Counted from the stretch's first letter, positions 1 to 9,714 are shown. The stretch: 64,000 nucleotides of DNA from Eubacteriales bacterium (GCA_024685545.1 JAIKVR010000082.1:1-64000), one strand, 5' to 3'. Notes: generated from the sequence alone by a model not told the origin. Translations and numbers: made by a program.

Positions 1-332
1 TGTTTCTGATCGGCTACTTGCTGTATGCAGAAGTTCTCAGGGAGAACGCATATCTGTCTAGAACCATTGAGGTACAACAGGGGCAGAAGCTGATCGATAA
101 AGGAGCATACGGAGTAGTCCGGCATCCGATGTACGCTGCCACGATATTGATGTTCGTTTCAATGCCGCTGGTCCTCGGTTCGTTCTGGGCTTTTCTTCTG
201 ATGCTCGCGGGCTATCCTGTAATCATAGCCTTCCGTATAAGAGATGAGGAAAAGACCCTTGCAGAAGGTCTTGAGGGCTATATAGATTATATGAAAAGGG
301 TGAAATACAGGATATTGCCCTTTGTCTGGTAA
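1..332 (+). CDS. Isoprenylcysteine carboxyl methyltransferase / PEMT-like membrane methyltransferase, 5'-truncated by window edge
   Basis: Open frame continues to the window start; 'GAYGVVRHPMYAATILMF' and 'RIRDEEKTLAEGLEGYIDYMKRVKYRILPFVW' are typical of the ICMT C-terminus. Confidence 0.75.
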   Translation, partial: FLIGYLLYAEVLRENAYLSRTIEVQQGQKLIDKGAYGVVRHPMYAATILMFVSMPLVLGSFWAFLLMLAGYPVIIAFRIRDEEKTLAEGLEGYIDYMKRVKYRILPFVW

Positions 333-340
333 ATAACTGC

Positions 341-1924
341 GTGGAGGAAACAATGGATAATCCTTTGATACTTGCTTTTGATGTAGGTACGCAGAACGTT
401 AGGGCGATGCTCATCGATAACCATGGAAATGTCGAGGATATCGAAAAAATAGCCTACGATAATCCTTATTATTCTAAGGAAACAGGCTGGGCTGAACAAT
501 CCTGCGATTATTATTGGGATAATATGTGCCATGCAAGCCGTGTATTAAGGTCCAGAAATGAACAGGCTTATGCCTCCCGTCTGATCGGAGTGACGCTCAC
601 CGCTATACGCGATACGATAGTCTGTGTAGATAAAAAGTATGAACCGCTGAGGGATGCTATACTCTGGCTCGACAATCGCCAGACGGAATATGACAGAGAT
701 TTTCCATTATTCCTGAGACTGATTTACAAGATTACGGGAATGTATAAAACTGCCTGCGTGCAGCGTTCATCTTCCGCCTGCAACTGGATCATGAATCACG
801 AGAGCGAACTCTGGAAAAGGACGCATAAGCTGATGATGCTTCCGGGCTACCTCACCTGCCGTCTTACAGGAAATCCGGCAGACAGTACCGCGAACATGAT
901 CGGTCATATACCCTTCGATGCCCATACCTTCGATTGGATGAAAAAGGGAAACATAAAGCGCAAGGTCTTCGATATACCGAATCCGAAGCTGGTGGATCTG
1001 GTTGATCCTGGCAGCCTTCTGGGCGGAATCACCGGTGAAGCTTCCCTTGATACGGGCATACCAGAAGGCGTACCTGTTTATGCCACAGGCAGCGATAAGG
1101 GGTGCGAAACCCTGGGACTTTCAGTGACATCCATGGAAAAGGCTTCCCTAAGCTTCGGCACCACGGCTACAGTACAGATGACCACCAGGGATTATATTGA
1201 ACCGCAGCGCTTGATTCCACCTTTTCCTGCTGTTATTAAGGGTTTTTTAAATCCAGAGGTAGAGATCAACAAGGGTTACTGGCTTGTGAACTGGTTCCTT
1301 AATGAATTTGCCGAGGACAAGATAGAGGAAGCAAAGGAAAAAGGCGTGGATCCTGAGGATCTTCTCAATTCGCAGCTGAAAGACGTGCCGCCAGGAAGCG
1401 GAGGCATTATTTTCCAGCCATATTTTACGCCTGGGCTCAATAACCCTCTTGCAAAGGGTGCTGTGATAGGTTTATCGGAAAATGTCACCAAGGCGCATCT
1501 TTACCGTTCGATCATAGAGGGCATCAATTTTGCCCTTACAGAAGGCTTGGAAAACATTGAGAAGAATGCGAATGTCAAAGTGACGGAGCTGTATGCGGCC
1601 GGAGGCGGATCAAAAAGCAATGAGATACTTCAGATCACTGCCGATATGTTCGGCAGGCCGGTCAAGCGAATACAGACATCGGAAGCTGCCGGGCTCGGAG
1701 CTGCAATGATCGGTTTCAACGCAGCAGGGGTCTTTGAAAACATAGACGAAGCTGTTGAGAAAATGGTCCACGTAAAAGACACTTTTGAACCGGACGAAAA
1801 GGCTCATGAGATATACGAATCTATATATTCCGGTGTTTTCGTGAAGATCCTTGGTAAACTGCTCCCGCTTTATCAGAAGGAAAAAGAACTTGAACGTCAG
1901 TTTAAGCCCGGGGAAGGAAAATAG
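341..1924 (+). CDS. FGGY-family carbohydrate kinase (start may be ATG at 353)
   Basis: N-terminal 'LAFDVGTQNVRAMLID', C-terminal 'AAGGGSKSNEILQITADMFGRPV...EAAGLGAAMIG'. Confidence 0.85.
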   Translation: MEETMDNPLILAFDVGTQNVRAMLIDNHGNVEDIEKIAYDNPYYSKETGWAEQSCDYYWDNMCHASRVLRSRNEQAYASRLIGVTLTAIRDTIVCVDKKYEPLRDAILWLDNRQTEYDRDFPLFLRLIYKITGMYKTACVQRSSSACNWIMNHESELWKRTHKLMMLPGYLTCRLTGNPADSTANMIGHIPFDAHTFDWMKKGNIKRKVFDIPNPKLVDLVDPGSLLGGITGEASLDTGIPEGVPVYATGSDKGCETLGLSVTSMEKASLSFGTTATVQMTTRDYIEPQRLIPPFPAVIKGFLNPEVEINKGYWLVNWFLNEFAEDKIEEAKEKGVDPEDLLNSQLKDVPPGSGGIIFQPYFTPGLNNPLAKGAVIGLSENVTKAHLYRSIIEGINFALTEGLENIEKNANVKVTELYAAGGGSKSNEILQITADMFGRPVKRIQTSEAAGLGAAMIGFNAAGVFENIDEAVEKMVHVKDTFEPDEKAHEIYESIYSGVFVKILGKLLPLYQKEKELERQFKPGEGK

Positions 1925-1927
1925 AAA

Positions 1928-2557
1928 ATGAAAGACAAACCTCTGGTCATTGGTATCGCGGGAGGAAGCGGAAGCGGAAAATCCACGATCACAGAGAAGA
2001 TAAAAGGACAGTTCCCTGACAATGTCGCTGTGATATGCCACGACAACTATTATAGATCCCATGATGATATGCCGCTTGAAGACAGGGCGAACATTAATTA
2101 CGATCATCCGGACGCATTCGACACTTCACTGATGGTTGAAGACCTTAAAAGACTGAAGGAATGGCAGACTGTCGAGATACCGACTTATTCCTATATCGTA
2201 CACAACAGGTTGAAGGAGACCCTTACCGTGGAACCGAAGGACGTCATCCTTGCCGAAGGGATCCTGTTATTTGAAGACGAGGCCCTGCGCGACCTCATCG
2301 ATATCAAGATCTTTGTGGATGCTCCTGCTGATCTGAGGTTTATCAGAAGGATGCTCAGGGATGTCAATGAAAGGGGCCGTACGCTCGACAGCGTGGTCAG
2401 TCAGTATATCACCACTGTCAAGCCTATGCACGATAAATTCGTTGAACCGACGAAAGATTTCGCCGACATCATCGTTACAGGCGGAGGCTTCAACGAGATC
2501 GCCATCGATATCATATCTTCCAAGGTTGCCGCATGGGTTGGAAGAGGGGTAAAGTGA
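1928..2557 (+). CDS. udk: Uridine kinase
   Basis: P-loop 'GIAGGSGSGKSTI', 'HDNYYRSHDDMPLEDRANINYDHPDAFD', 'RFIRRMLRDVNERGRTLDSVVSQY'. Confidence 0.93.
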   Translation: MKDKPLVIGIAGGSGSGKSTITEKIKGQFPDNVAVICHDNYYRSHDDMPLEDRANINYDHPDAFDTSLMVEDLKRLKEWQTVEIPTYSYIVHNRLKETLTVEPKDVILAEGILLFEDEALRDLIDIKIFVDAPADLRFIRRMLRDVNERGRTLDSVVSQYITTVKPMHDKFVEPTKDFADIIVTGGGFNEIAIDIISSKVAAWVGRGVK

Positions 2558-2558
2558 T

Positions 2559-4001
2559 ATGACGACGGTATTATATGTCTTTCTCGCTTTGCTGGCGGCA
2601 TTTTTCTTGGTGATACTGACGCGTGCTGCGATGTTCAGACCTGAGCAGATGCCGGAGCCGGCCAAGGAGGAAGTGGATATAGATCCGGATAAAACGGTAT
2701 ATGACCTGAGGCATATGGTGCGCTGCAGGACCGTTTCCTATACGGATGAGTCTTTGGAGGATAAGAGCCAGTTCGATGCCTTTAAGGAACTGCTCAAAAA
2801 ACTGTATCCTGAAGTTAATGAACATGCAGAGCTGAGTTATCCTTCAAGGACCGGTATCTTATACCGCATTCGCGGCAAAAGCGGCTCTAATCATGCTGCG
2901 GTTTTTATGGCGCATTACGACGTCGTTCCGGCTGATGAGGGATCATGGGAAAAGCCGGCTTTCGATGGGGTTATAGAGGATGGAGTCCTGTGGGGCAGAG
3001 GTACATTGGATACCAAAGTTACACTGTGCGGAACGATGGAAGCCGCGGAATACCTGCTTTCCAATGGATTTGTTCCGGAAAACGATATCTACTTGGCCTT
3101 CTCCGGGGAGGAGGAGATTGCGGGTCCGACTGCCTCAGATATCGCAAAGTCTCTGAAAGAGGACGGCGTGGAGATCGATTTCGTCATCGACGAGGGCGGT
3201 GCTGTCGTTGAAGAGGTCTTCCCTGGTGTAAAAGGACCTTGTGCGCTTGTCGGCATAAGTGAAAAAGGTATCATGGATGCGGAATTCCGCCTGAAATCCA
3301 ACGGCGGCCACGCATCAGCTCCTCCGGCGCATACCATTGTGGGTGAAATGGCCAGGGCCATATGCAATATAGAGGACAATCCATTCAAAATGCAGATCAC
3401 TAAGGCTGTCTCAGAAATGTTCGATACTCTCGGACGCCGTTCGACATTCCTTTACAGGATCATTTTCGCGAACCTGTGGTGCTTTAAAGGAGTACTCGAT
3501 ATGATATGCCGTAAGAGCGGAGGAGAACTGAATGCGCTTGTGCGCACTACCGCAGCCTTTACAATGTCCAGAGGCAGCCTGGATTCCAATGTCCTCCCGA
3601 ACGAGGCGGCAGCAGTCGCGAATCTAAGGCTCTGCGGGGAGGATACCGCAGAGTCCGCGCTTGCCTATCTGAGAGAAAAGACAGGCAACGACAAAATCGA
3701 GGTCAGCATGCTTCATGGCACGGATCCAAGCCCTGTGTCGCTTACAGAAGGACCTGCATGGGAAAAGCTTTGCAGAGCTATCTCTCAGACCTGGAGCGAC
3801 GCTGTGATTTCACCTTATATGATGATTGCGGCAAGCGATTCCCGTTATTATTCCCTGATAAGCGATAAGGTCTACCGATTCTCATGCATGGCTTTGTCCA
3901 AGGAGGAAAGAGGGCTCATCCATGGTAATAATGAGCGTATACCGCTGCAGAAGATCACCGAAACAGCAAAATTCTATGTGAGACTCATGAAACAGTTCTA
4001 A
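2559..4001 (+). CDS. M20-family metallopeptidase, membrane-anchored, PM20D1-like
   Basis: N-terminal TM helix; 'MAHYDVVPA', 'LWGRGTLDTKVTL', 'AFSGEEEI', 'DEGGAV'. Confidence 0.85.
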   Translation: MTTVLYVFLALLAAFFLVILTRAAMFRPEQMPEPAKEEVDIDPDKTVYDLRHMVRCRTVSYTDESLEDKSQFDAFKELLKKLYPEVNEHAELSYPSRTGILYRIRGKSGSNHAAVFMAHYDVVPADEGSWEKPAFDGVIEDGVLWGRGTLDTKVTLCGTMEAAEYLLSNGFVPENDIYLAFSGEEEIAGPTASDIAKSLKEDGVEIDFVIDEGGAVVEEVFPGVKGPCALVGISEKGIMDAEFRLKSNGGHASAPPAHTIVGEMARAICNIEDNPFKMQITKAVSEMFDTLGRRSTFLYRIIFANLWCFKGVLDMICRKSGGELNALVRTTAAFTMSRGSLDSNVLPNEAAAVANLRLCGEDTAESALAYLREKTGNDKIEVSMLHGTDPSPVSLTEGPAWEKLCRAISQTWSDAVISPYMMIAASDSRYYSLISDKVYRFSCMALSKEERGLIHGNNERIPLQKITETAKFYVRLMKQF

Positions 4002-4008
4002 ACAGACG

Positions 4009-4036
4009 GAACGCCGGGGAAATCCCGGCGTTCTTC
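4009..4036. terminator. Hairpin GAACGCCGGG-gaaat-CCCGGCGTTC after the M20 peptidase
   Basis: Perfect 10-bp stem, weak T tract. Confidence 0.65.
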
Positions 4037-4059
4037 AATCTGCTTAAGTCTTCAGTTGG

Positions 4060-4302
4060 TTAGTTGCGGCCTTCAGATGGGATAAGCTCATTTATCCTGT
4101 TCTCTATCACGTCCAGCCTTTTGTTCATTTCCTCAGCCGCATTTGTTATGGATCCGTATTCCACGGGTGAATGGATCGTATATTCCTTCAGCTTTGCAGC
4201 CGCTTCTTCGGTCTTTTGGTTCTTGTCCGTCAGATAAAAGCAGCCGACCATGATAGCCATCGCAAGGATAAGCAGCAGGTAATTGTTGAATTTCCTTCTC
4301 AT
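4060..4302 (-). CDS. Small single-TM hypothetical protein
   Basis: 80 aa; 'YLLLILAMAIMVGCFYLTD' helix then charged region; 4-nt overlap with the upstream gene. Confidence 0.6.
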   Translation of the reverse strand: MRRKFNNYLLLILAMAIMVGCFYLTDKNQKTEEAAAKLKEYTIHSPVEYGSITNAAEEMNKRLDVIENRINELIPSEGRN

Positions 4303-4778
4303 TGTCCCTCGGACTGAGCCTCCGTTTCATCTGGCTGCTGAAGGTCGGCGAGTTTTTCTTCCAATTTATTTACCCTTGCTCTCAGCTCCTCTATGGTCTT
4401 CGTATAATTGGCGAATTGTTCGTTGTAGTCAGCTTCCAGATCAAGTATCTCGTTATCCTGAGCCGAGATAGTTTCCATCTGCTTTGCAATCACTGTTTCA
4501 TATTTTGGAATAAGCCAGTAATTGACACCAAGAAACCATCCTGCGTTGATGATTATCACCAAAAACAGCGCGAAAAAGAAATTGACGCCCTTTTTGACTA
4601 CGACCTTCTCGCTTTTCTCCTGTGTGCCGCGTTTGTTTGAAGTCTCTGGCACGGACGATCCTGAAGCTCCTCCTCTGTCATCCTCGGAGGGAACGGCAGG
4701 AATATCGTTATTCAATTTCAGCTCAATATCGTTACCTTTGTCTTCAGTCATGAACGTGTCTTTATTGTTCTCCATCAT
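4299..4778 (-). CDS. Hypothetical membrane protein with disordered N-terminus and C-terminal coiled coil
   Basis: TM 'VNFFFALFLVIIINAGWFLGVNYWLI' followed by a heptad-rich region. Confidence 0.65.
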   Translation of the reverse strand: MMENNKDTFMTEDKGNDIELKLNNDIPAVPSEDDRGGASGSSVPETSNKRGTQEKSEKVVVKKGVNFFFALFLVIIINAGWFLGVNYWLIPKYETVIAKQMETISAQDNEILDLEADYNEQFANYTKTIEELRARVNKLEEKLADLQQPDETEAQSEGQ

Positions 4779-4784
4779 TTGCTT

Positions 4785-5663
4785 TTATTCTTCGGCTTTT
4801 CTGTGATAATACCAGTTCTCTTCTTTGGGGAAATCGCGGTTGATCACTTTGGGCGGAACTTCCAGCTGCGACGGATCTTTCAGATAAGCCTTCATCTTTG
4901 CGAAAGCTGCGGCAAAGTAAGCCCCGTCTGCGATGCGCTCATCCATTACAACACCTATCGGGATGCACTTTTCGCTGGTGAGTGTTCCGTCGGGATCGCG
5001 TTTCAAAACTTCGCGTGTATTGCCCATGGCCAGGAATATGCTGGTCGTACCGAAGTTATAGATGTGGTGATATATGTGGTTCGTACGAATGCTGGCCAGG
5101 TTAGTGATCGAAAAACTGGCGTGGAAGGGGCTCGCCTCTATTACGAATCTTGGAAGCAGGTTATGCTTCTCCAACCATCTTAGGATGGCTACACCAGTCA
5201 CAAGCAGCCATTGCTGGCTGAGCAGCAGGTTGATGATCTTATCCGTTGAGTTTGTTTCTCCTTCTTGACGGTTTTGGTCGACATAGGAATCTATGACTTT
5301 CTGAACGTCGAAAACTGTGTCTTCGAACTCGAAGTACATCTTGTTCATCGTACCTTCCAGTTTGCCGGGCTTCATGACCACCATTCCTACGCAAAGCTCG
5401 TTTCTCGCATATATTTTTTTATTGGCGATAAACCTGTTGAGCGCCGGGTATTCCGCCATAGCTCGGATCGTCGCCGCTATAATCAGGCCCATATGCGAAA
5501 TCTTGCAGTTTTCCTTGCGCTTGGCGTTGATGTAATTCTGTATTGGCTCCATGGGAATATCGATCGTTATCATATTCATGGCATCGCTTCTTTCGCGCAG
5601 AAAATAAGGCATGATCGTATACATCGGGTCTACTCTTTTTAATCGTTTTCCGTCTTTTCTCAT
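4785..5663 (-). CDS. Standalone 2-oxoacid dehydrogenase E2 catalytic-domain (CAT-like fold) protein, no lipoyl domain
   Basis: 'SFSITNLASIRTNHIYHHIYNFGTTSIFLAMG' and 'CIPIGVVMDERIADGAYFAAAF' match the E2 catalytic core; start at MRKDGKR set by a GGAGG upstream. Confidence 0.75.
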   Translation of the reverse strand: MRKDGKRLKRVDPMYTIMPYFLRERSDAMNMITIDIPMEPIQNYINAKRKENCKISHMGLIIAATIRAMAEYPALNRFIANKKIYARNELCVGMVVMKPGKLEGTMNKMYFEFEDTVFDVQKVIDSYVDQNRQEGETNSTDKIINLLLSQQWLLVTGVAILRWLEKHNLLPRFVIEASPFHASFSITNLASIRTNHIYHHIYNFGTTSIFLAMGNTREVLKRDPDGTLTSEKCIPIGVVMDERIADGAYFAAAFAKMKAYLKDPSQLEVPPKVINRDFPKEENWYYHRKAEE

Positions 5664-5862
5664 TACTGCCTCCGGCATTCATTGTCTGCAGATATATTAC
5701 AATAAAGTTTCAAAAATTGGAAGTATTTTTTGTTTCTTTCCTGCAGATTACACTAACGAATCTTGGATTATTCTCAATAATACGGCTTTCCTTGCATGGT
5801 GGGGCATATACTGATACAATTACTTCACACTTTCAAATAAAAAATCGAAAGCAGGTAAAATA

Positions 5863-7044
5863 ATGAAGAAGACATGTGTTACTTCACGCGGGATCATAAC
5901 GCCGATATTCAAACAGGGCGATGATCTTGCCGGTGAGATAGTCAAGAGTATCTGTGAAGCCGCGAGCGAAGAAGGCTTTTCACTTCATGACGGTGATATC
6001 GTCGGAGTAACTGAATCAGTGCTTGCGCGCACCCAAGGCAACTACGCCACTGTAGAACAGATCACCAAGGATGTTATGCGTAAATTCGGAGGAGCGGAGA
6101 TCGGCGTCGTTTTCCCGATCATGTCCCGCAACCGTTTTTCCATCCTCCTGAAGGCTTTCGCCAAAGGCGCGGAAAAGGTATATGTACAGCTTTCCTATCC
6201 ATGTGACGAGGTGGGCAATGAACTGATCTCGATAGAATACATGGATGAGAAAAACGTTGATCCATATGCGCAGAATTTTGATGAGAAAACTTTCCGGGCT
6301 GTTTTCGGATACCGCACTAAGCATAGGTTCACAGGAATCGATTATATAGAGTATTATAAGAGCCTGGCGGACAATATCGAGATAATCTTCTCTAACGATC
6401 CGACATATGTCCTTAACTACACAAAGAACGTTCTGTCCTGTGACATCCACTCAAGGGAGAGGACGAAGAGAAGGCTTAAAGCCGCGGGCGCTGCTCTTGT
6501 TTACGGAATGGACGACATATTATCCGAGAGTGTGGATGGAAGCGGATATAATCCAGAATATGGGCTGCTTGGTTCCAATAAGGCCACAGAGGAAAAGGTC
6601 AAGCTTTTCCCGAGGGATGCTGAGGTCTTTGCGAATGAACTGCAGAAGCTTCTTTTTGAAAAGACCGGTAAGCACATGGAGGTTTTGGTCTACGGTGACG
6701 GGTGTTTCAAGGACCCGGTCGGTGGGATCTGGGAGCTTGCTGATCCGGTCGTATCTCCCGGATTTACTGAGAGACTCAACGGAACCCCAAATGAATTGAA
6801 GATAAAGTACTTTGCCGATAACGAGTATTCCGGTCTGACGGGACAGGAATTGGAAGAAGCAATGAAGAAGGCTATTAAGGGAAAGGAGAGCGATCTCGTC
6901 GGAAACATGGTCTCTGAAGGAACCACTCCGCGCAGATATACAGACCTGCTCGGGAGCCTGTGCGACCTTACAAGCGGGAGCGGAGACAGAGGGACTCCTG
7001 TAGTCCTTGTACAGGGTTATTTTACAAATTATGCAACTGAGTAA
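5863..7044 (+). CDS. Coenzyme F420-0:L-glutamate ligase (CofE)-like protein
   Basis: 'RGIITPIFKQGDDLAGEIVKSICEAA...DGDIVGVTESVLARTQGNY', 'DGCFKDPVGGIWELADPVVSPGF'. Confidence 0.8.
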   Translation: MKKTCVTSRGIITPIFKQGDDLAGEIVKSICEAASEEGFSLHDGDIVGVTESVLARTQGNYATVEQITKDVMRKFGGAEIGVVFPIMSRNRFSILLKAFAKGAEKVYVQLSYPCDEVGNELISIEYMDEKNVDPYAQNFDEKTFRAVFGYRTKHRFTGIDYIEYYKSLADNIEIIFSNDPTYVLNYTKNVLSCDIHSRERTKRRLKAAGAALVYGMDDILSESVDGSGYNPEYGLLGSNKATEEKVKLFPRDAEVFANELQKLLFEKTGKHMEVLVYGDGCFKDPVGGIWELADPVVSPGFTERLNGTPNELKIKYFADNEYSGLTGQELEEAMKKAIKGKESDLVGNMVSEGTTPRRYTDLLGSLCDLTSGSGDRGTPVVLVQGYFTNYATE

Positions 7045-8074
7045 CGAACAGCATGCCCTTCTTCCCGGGGCATTATTAAACGAGAAAGGGGAACTGAATG
7101 AGGCGGGATACGCCAGATCGCTTATAAAGGAATACGACAGGAAAGCAATAAAGGCTCCTGCACTGCGCATTAAGGAATGGGACTATTACTGCATAACGAA
7201 CGATGATTATGCTGTCGCTCTGACTATCGATGACAATTCGTATATGGGTCTGGATTCCATATCCTTTATGGATTTCAAGTCAGGGACCAGCATCACGCGC
7301 AGCCCGATGCAGTTGCTTACATTCGGTAAAAAAGCATTGCCTTCCTCTTCAAATGAAGGCGATGTCTATTCTGAAGGCAAAGGATATTCTATAAGATTTG
7401 TCAATAAAAGCAGCGAGCGGGTCATTACCGCGCACATGGATGATTTTTCGGACAATGAGGCGATAGACCTCGATATCGTCCTTTACGATATCCCATCTGA
7501 ATCCATGGTCATTGCTACACCCTTTGCAGAGGCTCCAAAAGCCTTTTACTATAATCAGAAGATCAACTGCATGAGAGCTAAAGGCACTGTCAGGATCGGC
7601 GGAATGGAATATGACTTCGACGGAAATGATTCCTTTGGGGTCCTTGACTGGGGCAGAGGTGTTTGGACCTACAGCAATACCTGGTACTGGAGCAGTCTGA
7701 ACTGCTCCGTTGACGGGATAAAGTTTGGTTTTAATCTGGAATATGGATTCGGGGATACATCAGCCGCTTCTGAAAATATGCTCTTTTTTGACGGCAAGGC
7801 CCACAAACTGGGTAAGGTAGTTTTTGATATACCGACAAGTCAGGGGAGGGATGATTTCATGTCCGTGTGGAACATAAAAGATGATGAGGGCAGGCTGGAC
7901 CTGAAAATGGAACCTGTTCTTAACTGGTCCGCTCTGACTGATTTCAAGGTCCTCAAAAGCGATCAGAATCAGGTCTTCGGGAGATTCTCCGGCAGAGCAG
8001 TGCTGGACGACGGGACTGAGATAGCCATACGTGACAAAACAGGTTTTGCAGAAAAGGTTACAAACAAGTGGTGA
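7031..8074 (+). CDS. DUF2804 domain-containing protein
   Basis: 'DSFGVLDWGRGVWTYSNTWYWSSLN...GFNLEYGFGDTSAASENMLFFDGKAHKL'; ATG at 7031 overlaps the 3' end of the CofE-like gene. Confidence 0.8.
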   Translation: MQLSNEQHALLPGALLNEKGELNEAGYARSLIKEYDRKAIKAPALRIKEWDYYCITNDDYAVALTIDDNSYMGLDSISFMDFKSGTSITRSPMQLLTFGKKALPSSSNEGDVYSEGKGYSIRFVNKSSERVITAHMDDFSDNEAIDLDIVLYDIPSESMVIATPFAEAPKAFYYNQKINCMRAKGTVRIGGMEYDFDGNDSFGVLDWGRGVWTYSNTWYWSSLNCSVDGIKFGFNLEYGFGDTSAASENMLFFDGKAHKLGKVVFDIPTSQGRDDFMSVWNIKDDEGRLDLKMEPVLNWSALTDFKVLKSDQNQVFGRFSGRAVLDDGTEIAIRDKTGFAEKVTNKW

Positions 8075-8089
8075 TTGTAGACTATACAT

Positions 8090-8113
8090 GCGGGTTTTTA
8101 ACCCGCTTTTTTT
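8090..8113 (+). terminator. Intrinsic terminator GCGGGTT-ttt-AACCCGC-T7
   Basis: Stem plus T tract. Confidence 0.85.
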
Positions 8114-8213
8114 ATTTACTGTATTATTGTATAAAGCGTTGCTAATTCGAAATATAAGATATATAATATTATTGAACGTACAATAATATATCCAATATAA
8201 CAGGGAGGATAAA

Positions 8214-9599
8214 ATGGATAAGTATATTGAAGCATTGCGTCAGGAACGCGATCAGGTATCGAAGGACGTACGCCGCGGGATAATCCCGAAGAGAGTGCCC
8301 GTAAGGGACAGTCTGAGTTTGGAACTGCTCATTGAATACGCGGGCAAGGATCTGCTTACCACACAATACCATTATAACTATGAAGAGTGTGTTGAGATCA
8401 TGGAAAAAGCGCAGGAGATAGTCCGGGGTGATAATTTCGGTGCTGCTTTTGCACGTAACCCTGTAGCAGCAATGCTGATAAAGGGCAAAACAAATTATAT
8501 GAGCAAATCAGGATTTATACAGCATCCGGAGACCTGTGTGATGGAAGAAGATGAGTATGACGAACTCATCGCAGACCCGGAAACCTTTATAGGCGAAAAG
8601 ATCATCCCGCGTAAAGCAGGCATGTATTCCGTCAGCCCGATGACTTTTGCCGTATCTTATCTGCGAAACTATCTTGCGAATCTGGACCAGAACACTGTTT
8701 TGACGAGTGCGAGCAGATATATTCAGGAAAAGTACGGGTATCCTATGGGAGGTTCGACGGGCAGCATGACGGGCGTGCCATTCGACGAGATCGCAGACCA
8801 GTACAGAGGCTTCAGAAACATCACAATAGATATGAAAAGGCAGCCACAGAAGGTGCTCGACGCAATGGAGGCGCTGATGCCCAAGAATATCGCCATTCAA
8901 ATGCCTGCGAAGATCGATGAATTCACGACCAGCTCCATCATGACCCACATGGGAGTGTTCCTGAACACTAAGGATTTCGAAAAGTTCTATTGGCCTAATT
9001 TCGCCAAGCTTTGCCATATTGCCGGCGAACGCGGAATGCATATGTATATCTTCTGTGAAGGTGACTGGACAAGGTTCCTTGACCATCTGTATGATCTGCC
9101 TGCAGGATGCCAGTTCGCATTTGAGTACGGAGATCCTCAGAAAGTGAAAGACAAGCTTGGAAAAAAGCATATCGTCGGCGGGTTCTATCCGGTCACGCTG
9201 CTGCGCAACGGAACGAAGCAGGAATGCCTCGATAAGGCAAAGGAACTGATCGATATACTGGCACCAGGCGGAAACTTTATGTGGAGCTACGATAAACAGG
9301 CTCTTTCCCTTGCAGATATTAATATCGATAACTACATCGCTGTTCAGGAGTATGTGCTCAACAATACCAATTACGCGAATGCAGGGCAGAAAGCTTCAGG
9401 AGAATTTGATTTCGTGAACTTCCAGGATACCGTCAAGCATTATCTGAAGGATTATCCGGAATTCAAATCCAAGCACGATCTGCCCTTCGAGGAATTCATT
9501 CAGGACTACCCAGTTCCGGCCGAGAGGGTTATCCCCTATATGAGGGAAGCTTACGAGAAATATGTAAGTCTGGTTCCTTATCCGAAGTTTGGAATGTAA
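8214..9599 (+). CDS. Uroporphyrinogen decarboxylase (URO-D) family protein, methyltransferase-like
   Basis: 'EFTTSSIMTHMGVFLNTKDFEKFYWPNFAKLCHIAGERGMHMYIFCEGDWTRFLDHLYDLPAG'; URO-D-like C-terminal half. Confidence 0.75.
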   Translation: MDKYIEALRQERDQVSKDVRRGIIPKRVPVRDSLSLELLIEYAGKDLLTTQYHYNYEECVEIMEKAQEIVRGDNFGAAFARNPVAAMLIKGKTNYMSKSGFIQHPETCVMEEDEYDELIADPETFIGEKIIPRKAGMYSVSPMTFAVSYLRNYLANLDQNTVLTSASRYIQEKYGYPMGGSTGSMTGVPFDEIADQYRGFRNITIDMKRQPQKVLDAMEALMPKNIAIQMPAKIDEFTTSSIMTHMGVFLNTKDFEKFYWPNFAKLCHIAGERGMHMYIFCEGDWTRFLDHLYDLPAGCQFAFEYGDPQKVKDKLGKKHIVGGFYPVTLLRNGTKQECLDKAKELIDILAPGGNFMWSYDKQALSLADINIDNYIAVQEYVLNNTNYANAGQKASGEFDFVNFQDTVKHYLKDYPEFKSKHDLPFEEFIQDYPVPAERVIPYMREAYEKYVSLVPYPKFGM

Positions 9600-9627
9600 G
9601 CAATGCTTATTGCTTATTCGAAAAGAC

Positions 9628-9663
9628 AAACACAGCCCCCATATACACGGGGCTGTGTTTTAT
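9628..9663 (+). terminator. Intrinsic terminator AAACACAGCCCC...GGGGCTGTGTTT
   Basis: 12-bp stem with flanking A/T tracts. Confidence 0.85.
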
Positions 9664-9714
9664 TAAGCTATCGCTTATGCTATTATGATACAGTAATACT
9701 CAAAGGAGCTCTCA

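Noticed and set aside
1610-2107. 165-aa minus-strand ORF across FGGY kinase/udk junction
   Set aside because: Antisense to both genes, no SD, no domain.
5690-5765. Repeated CTGCAGAT...ATTACA sequences in the divergent promoter region
   Set aside because: Only two imperfect copies in an AT-rich region; not enough to claim a regulatory element.
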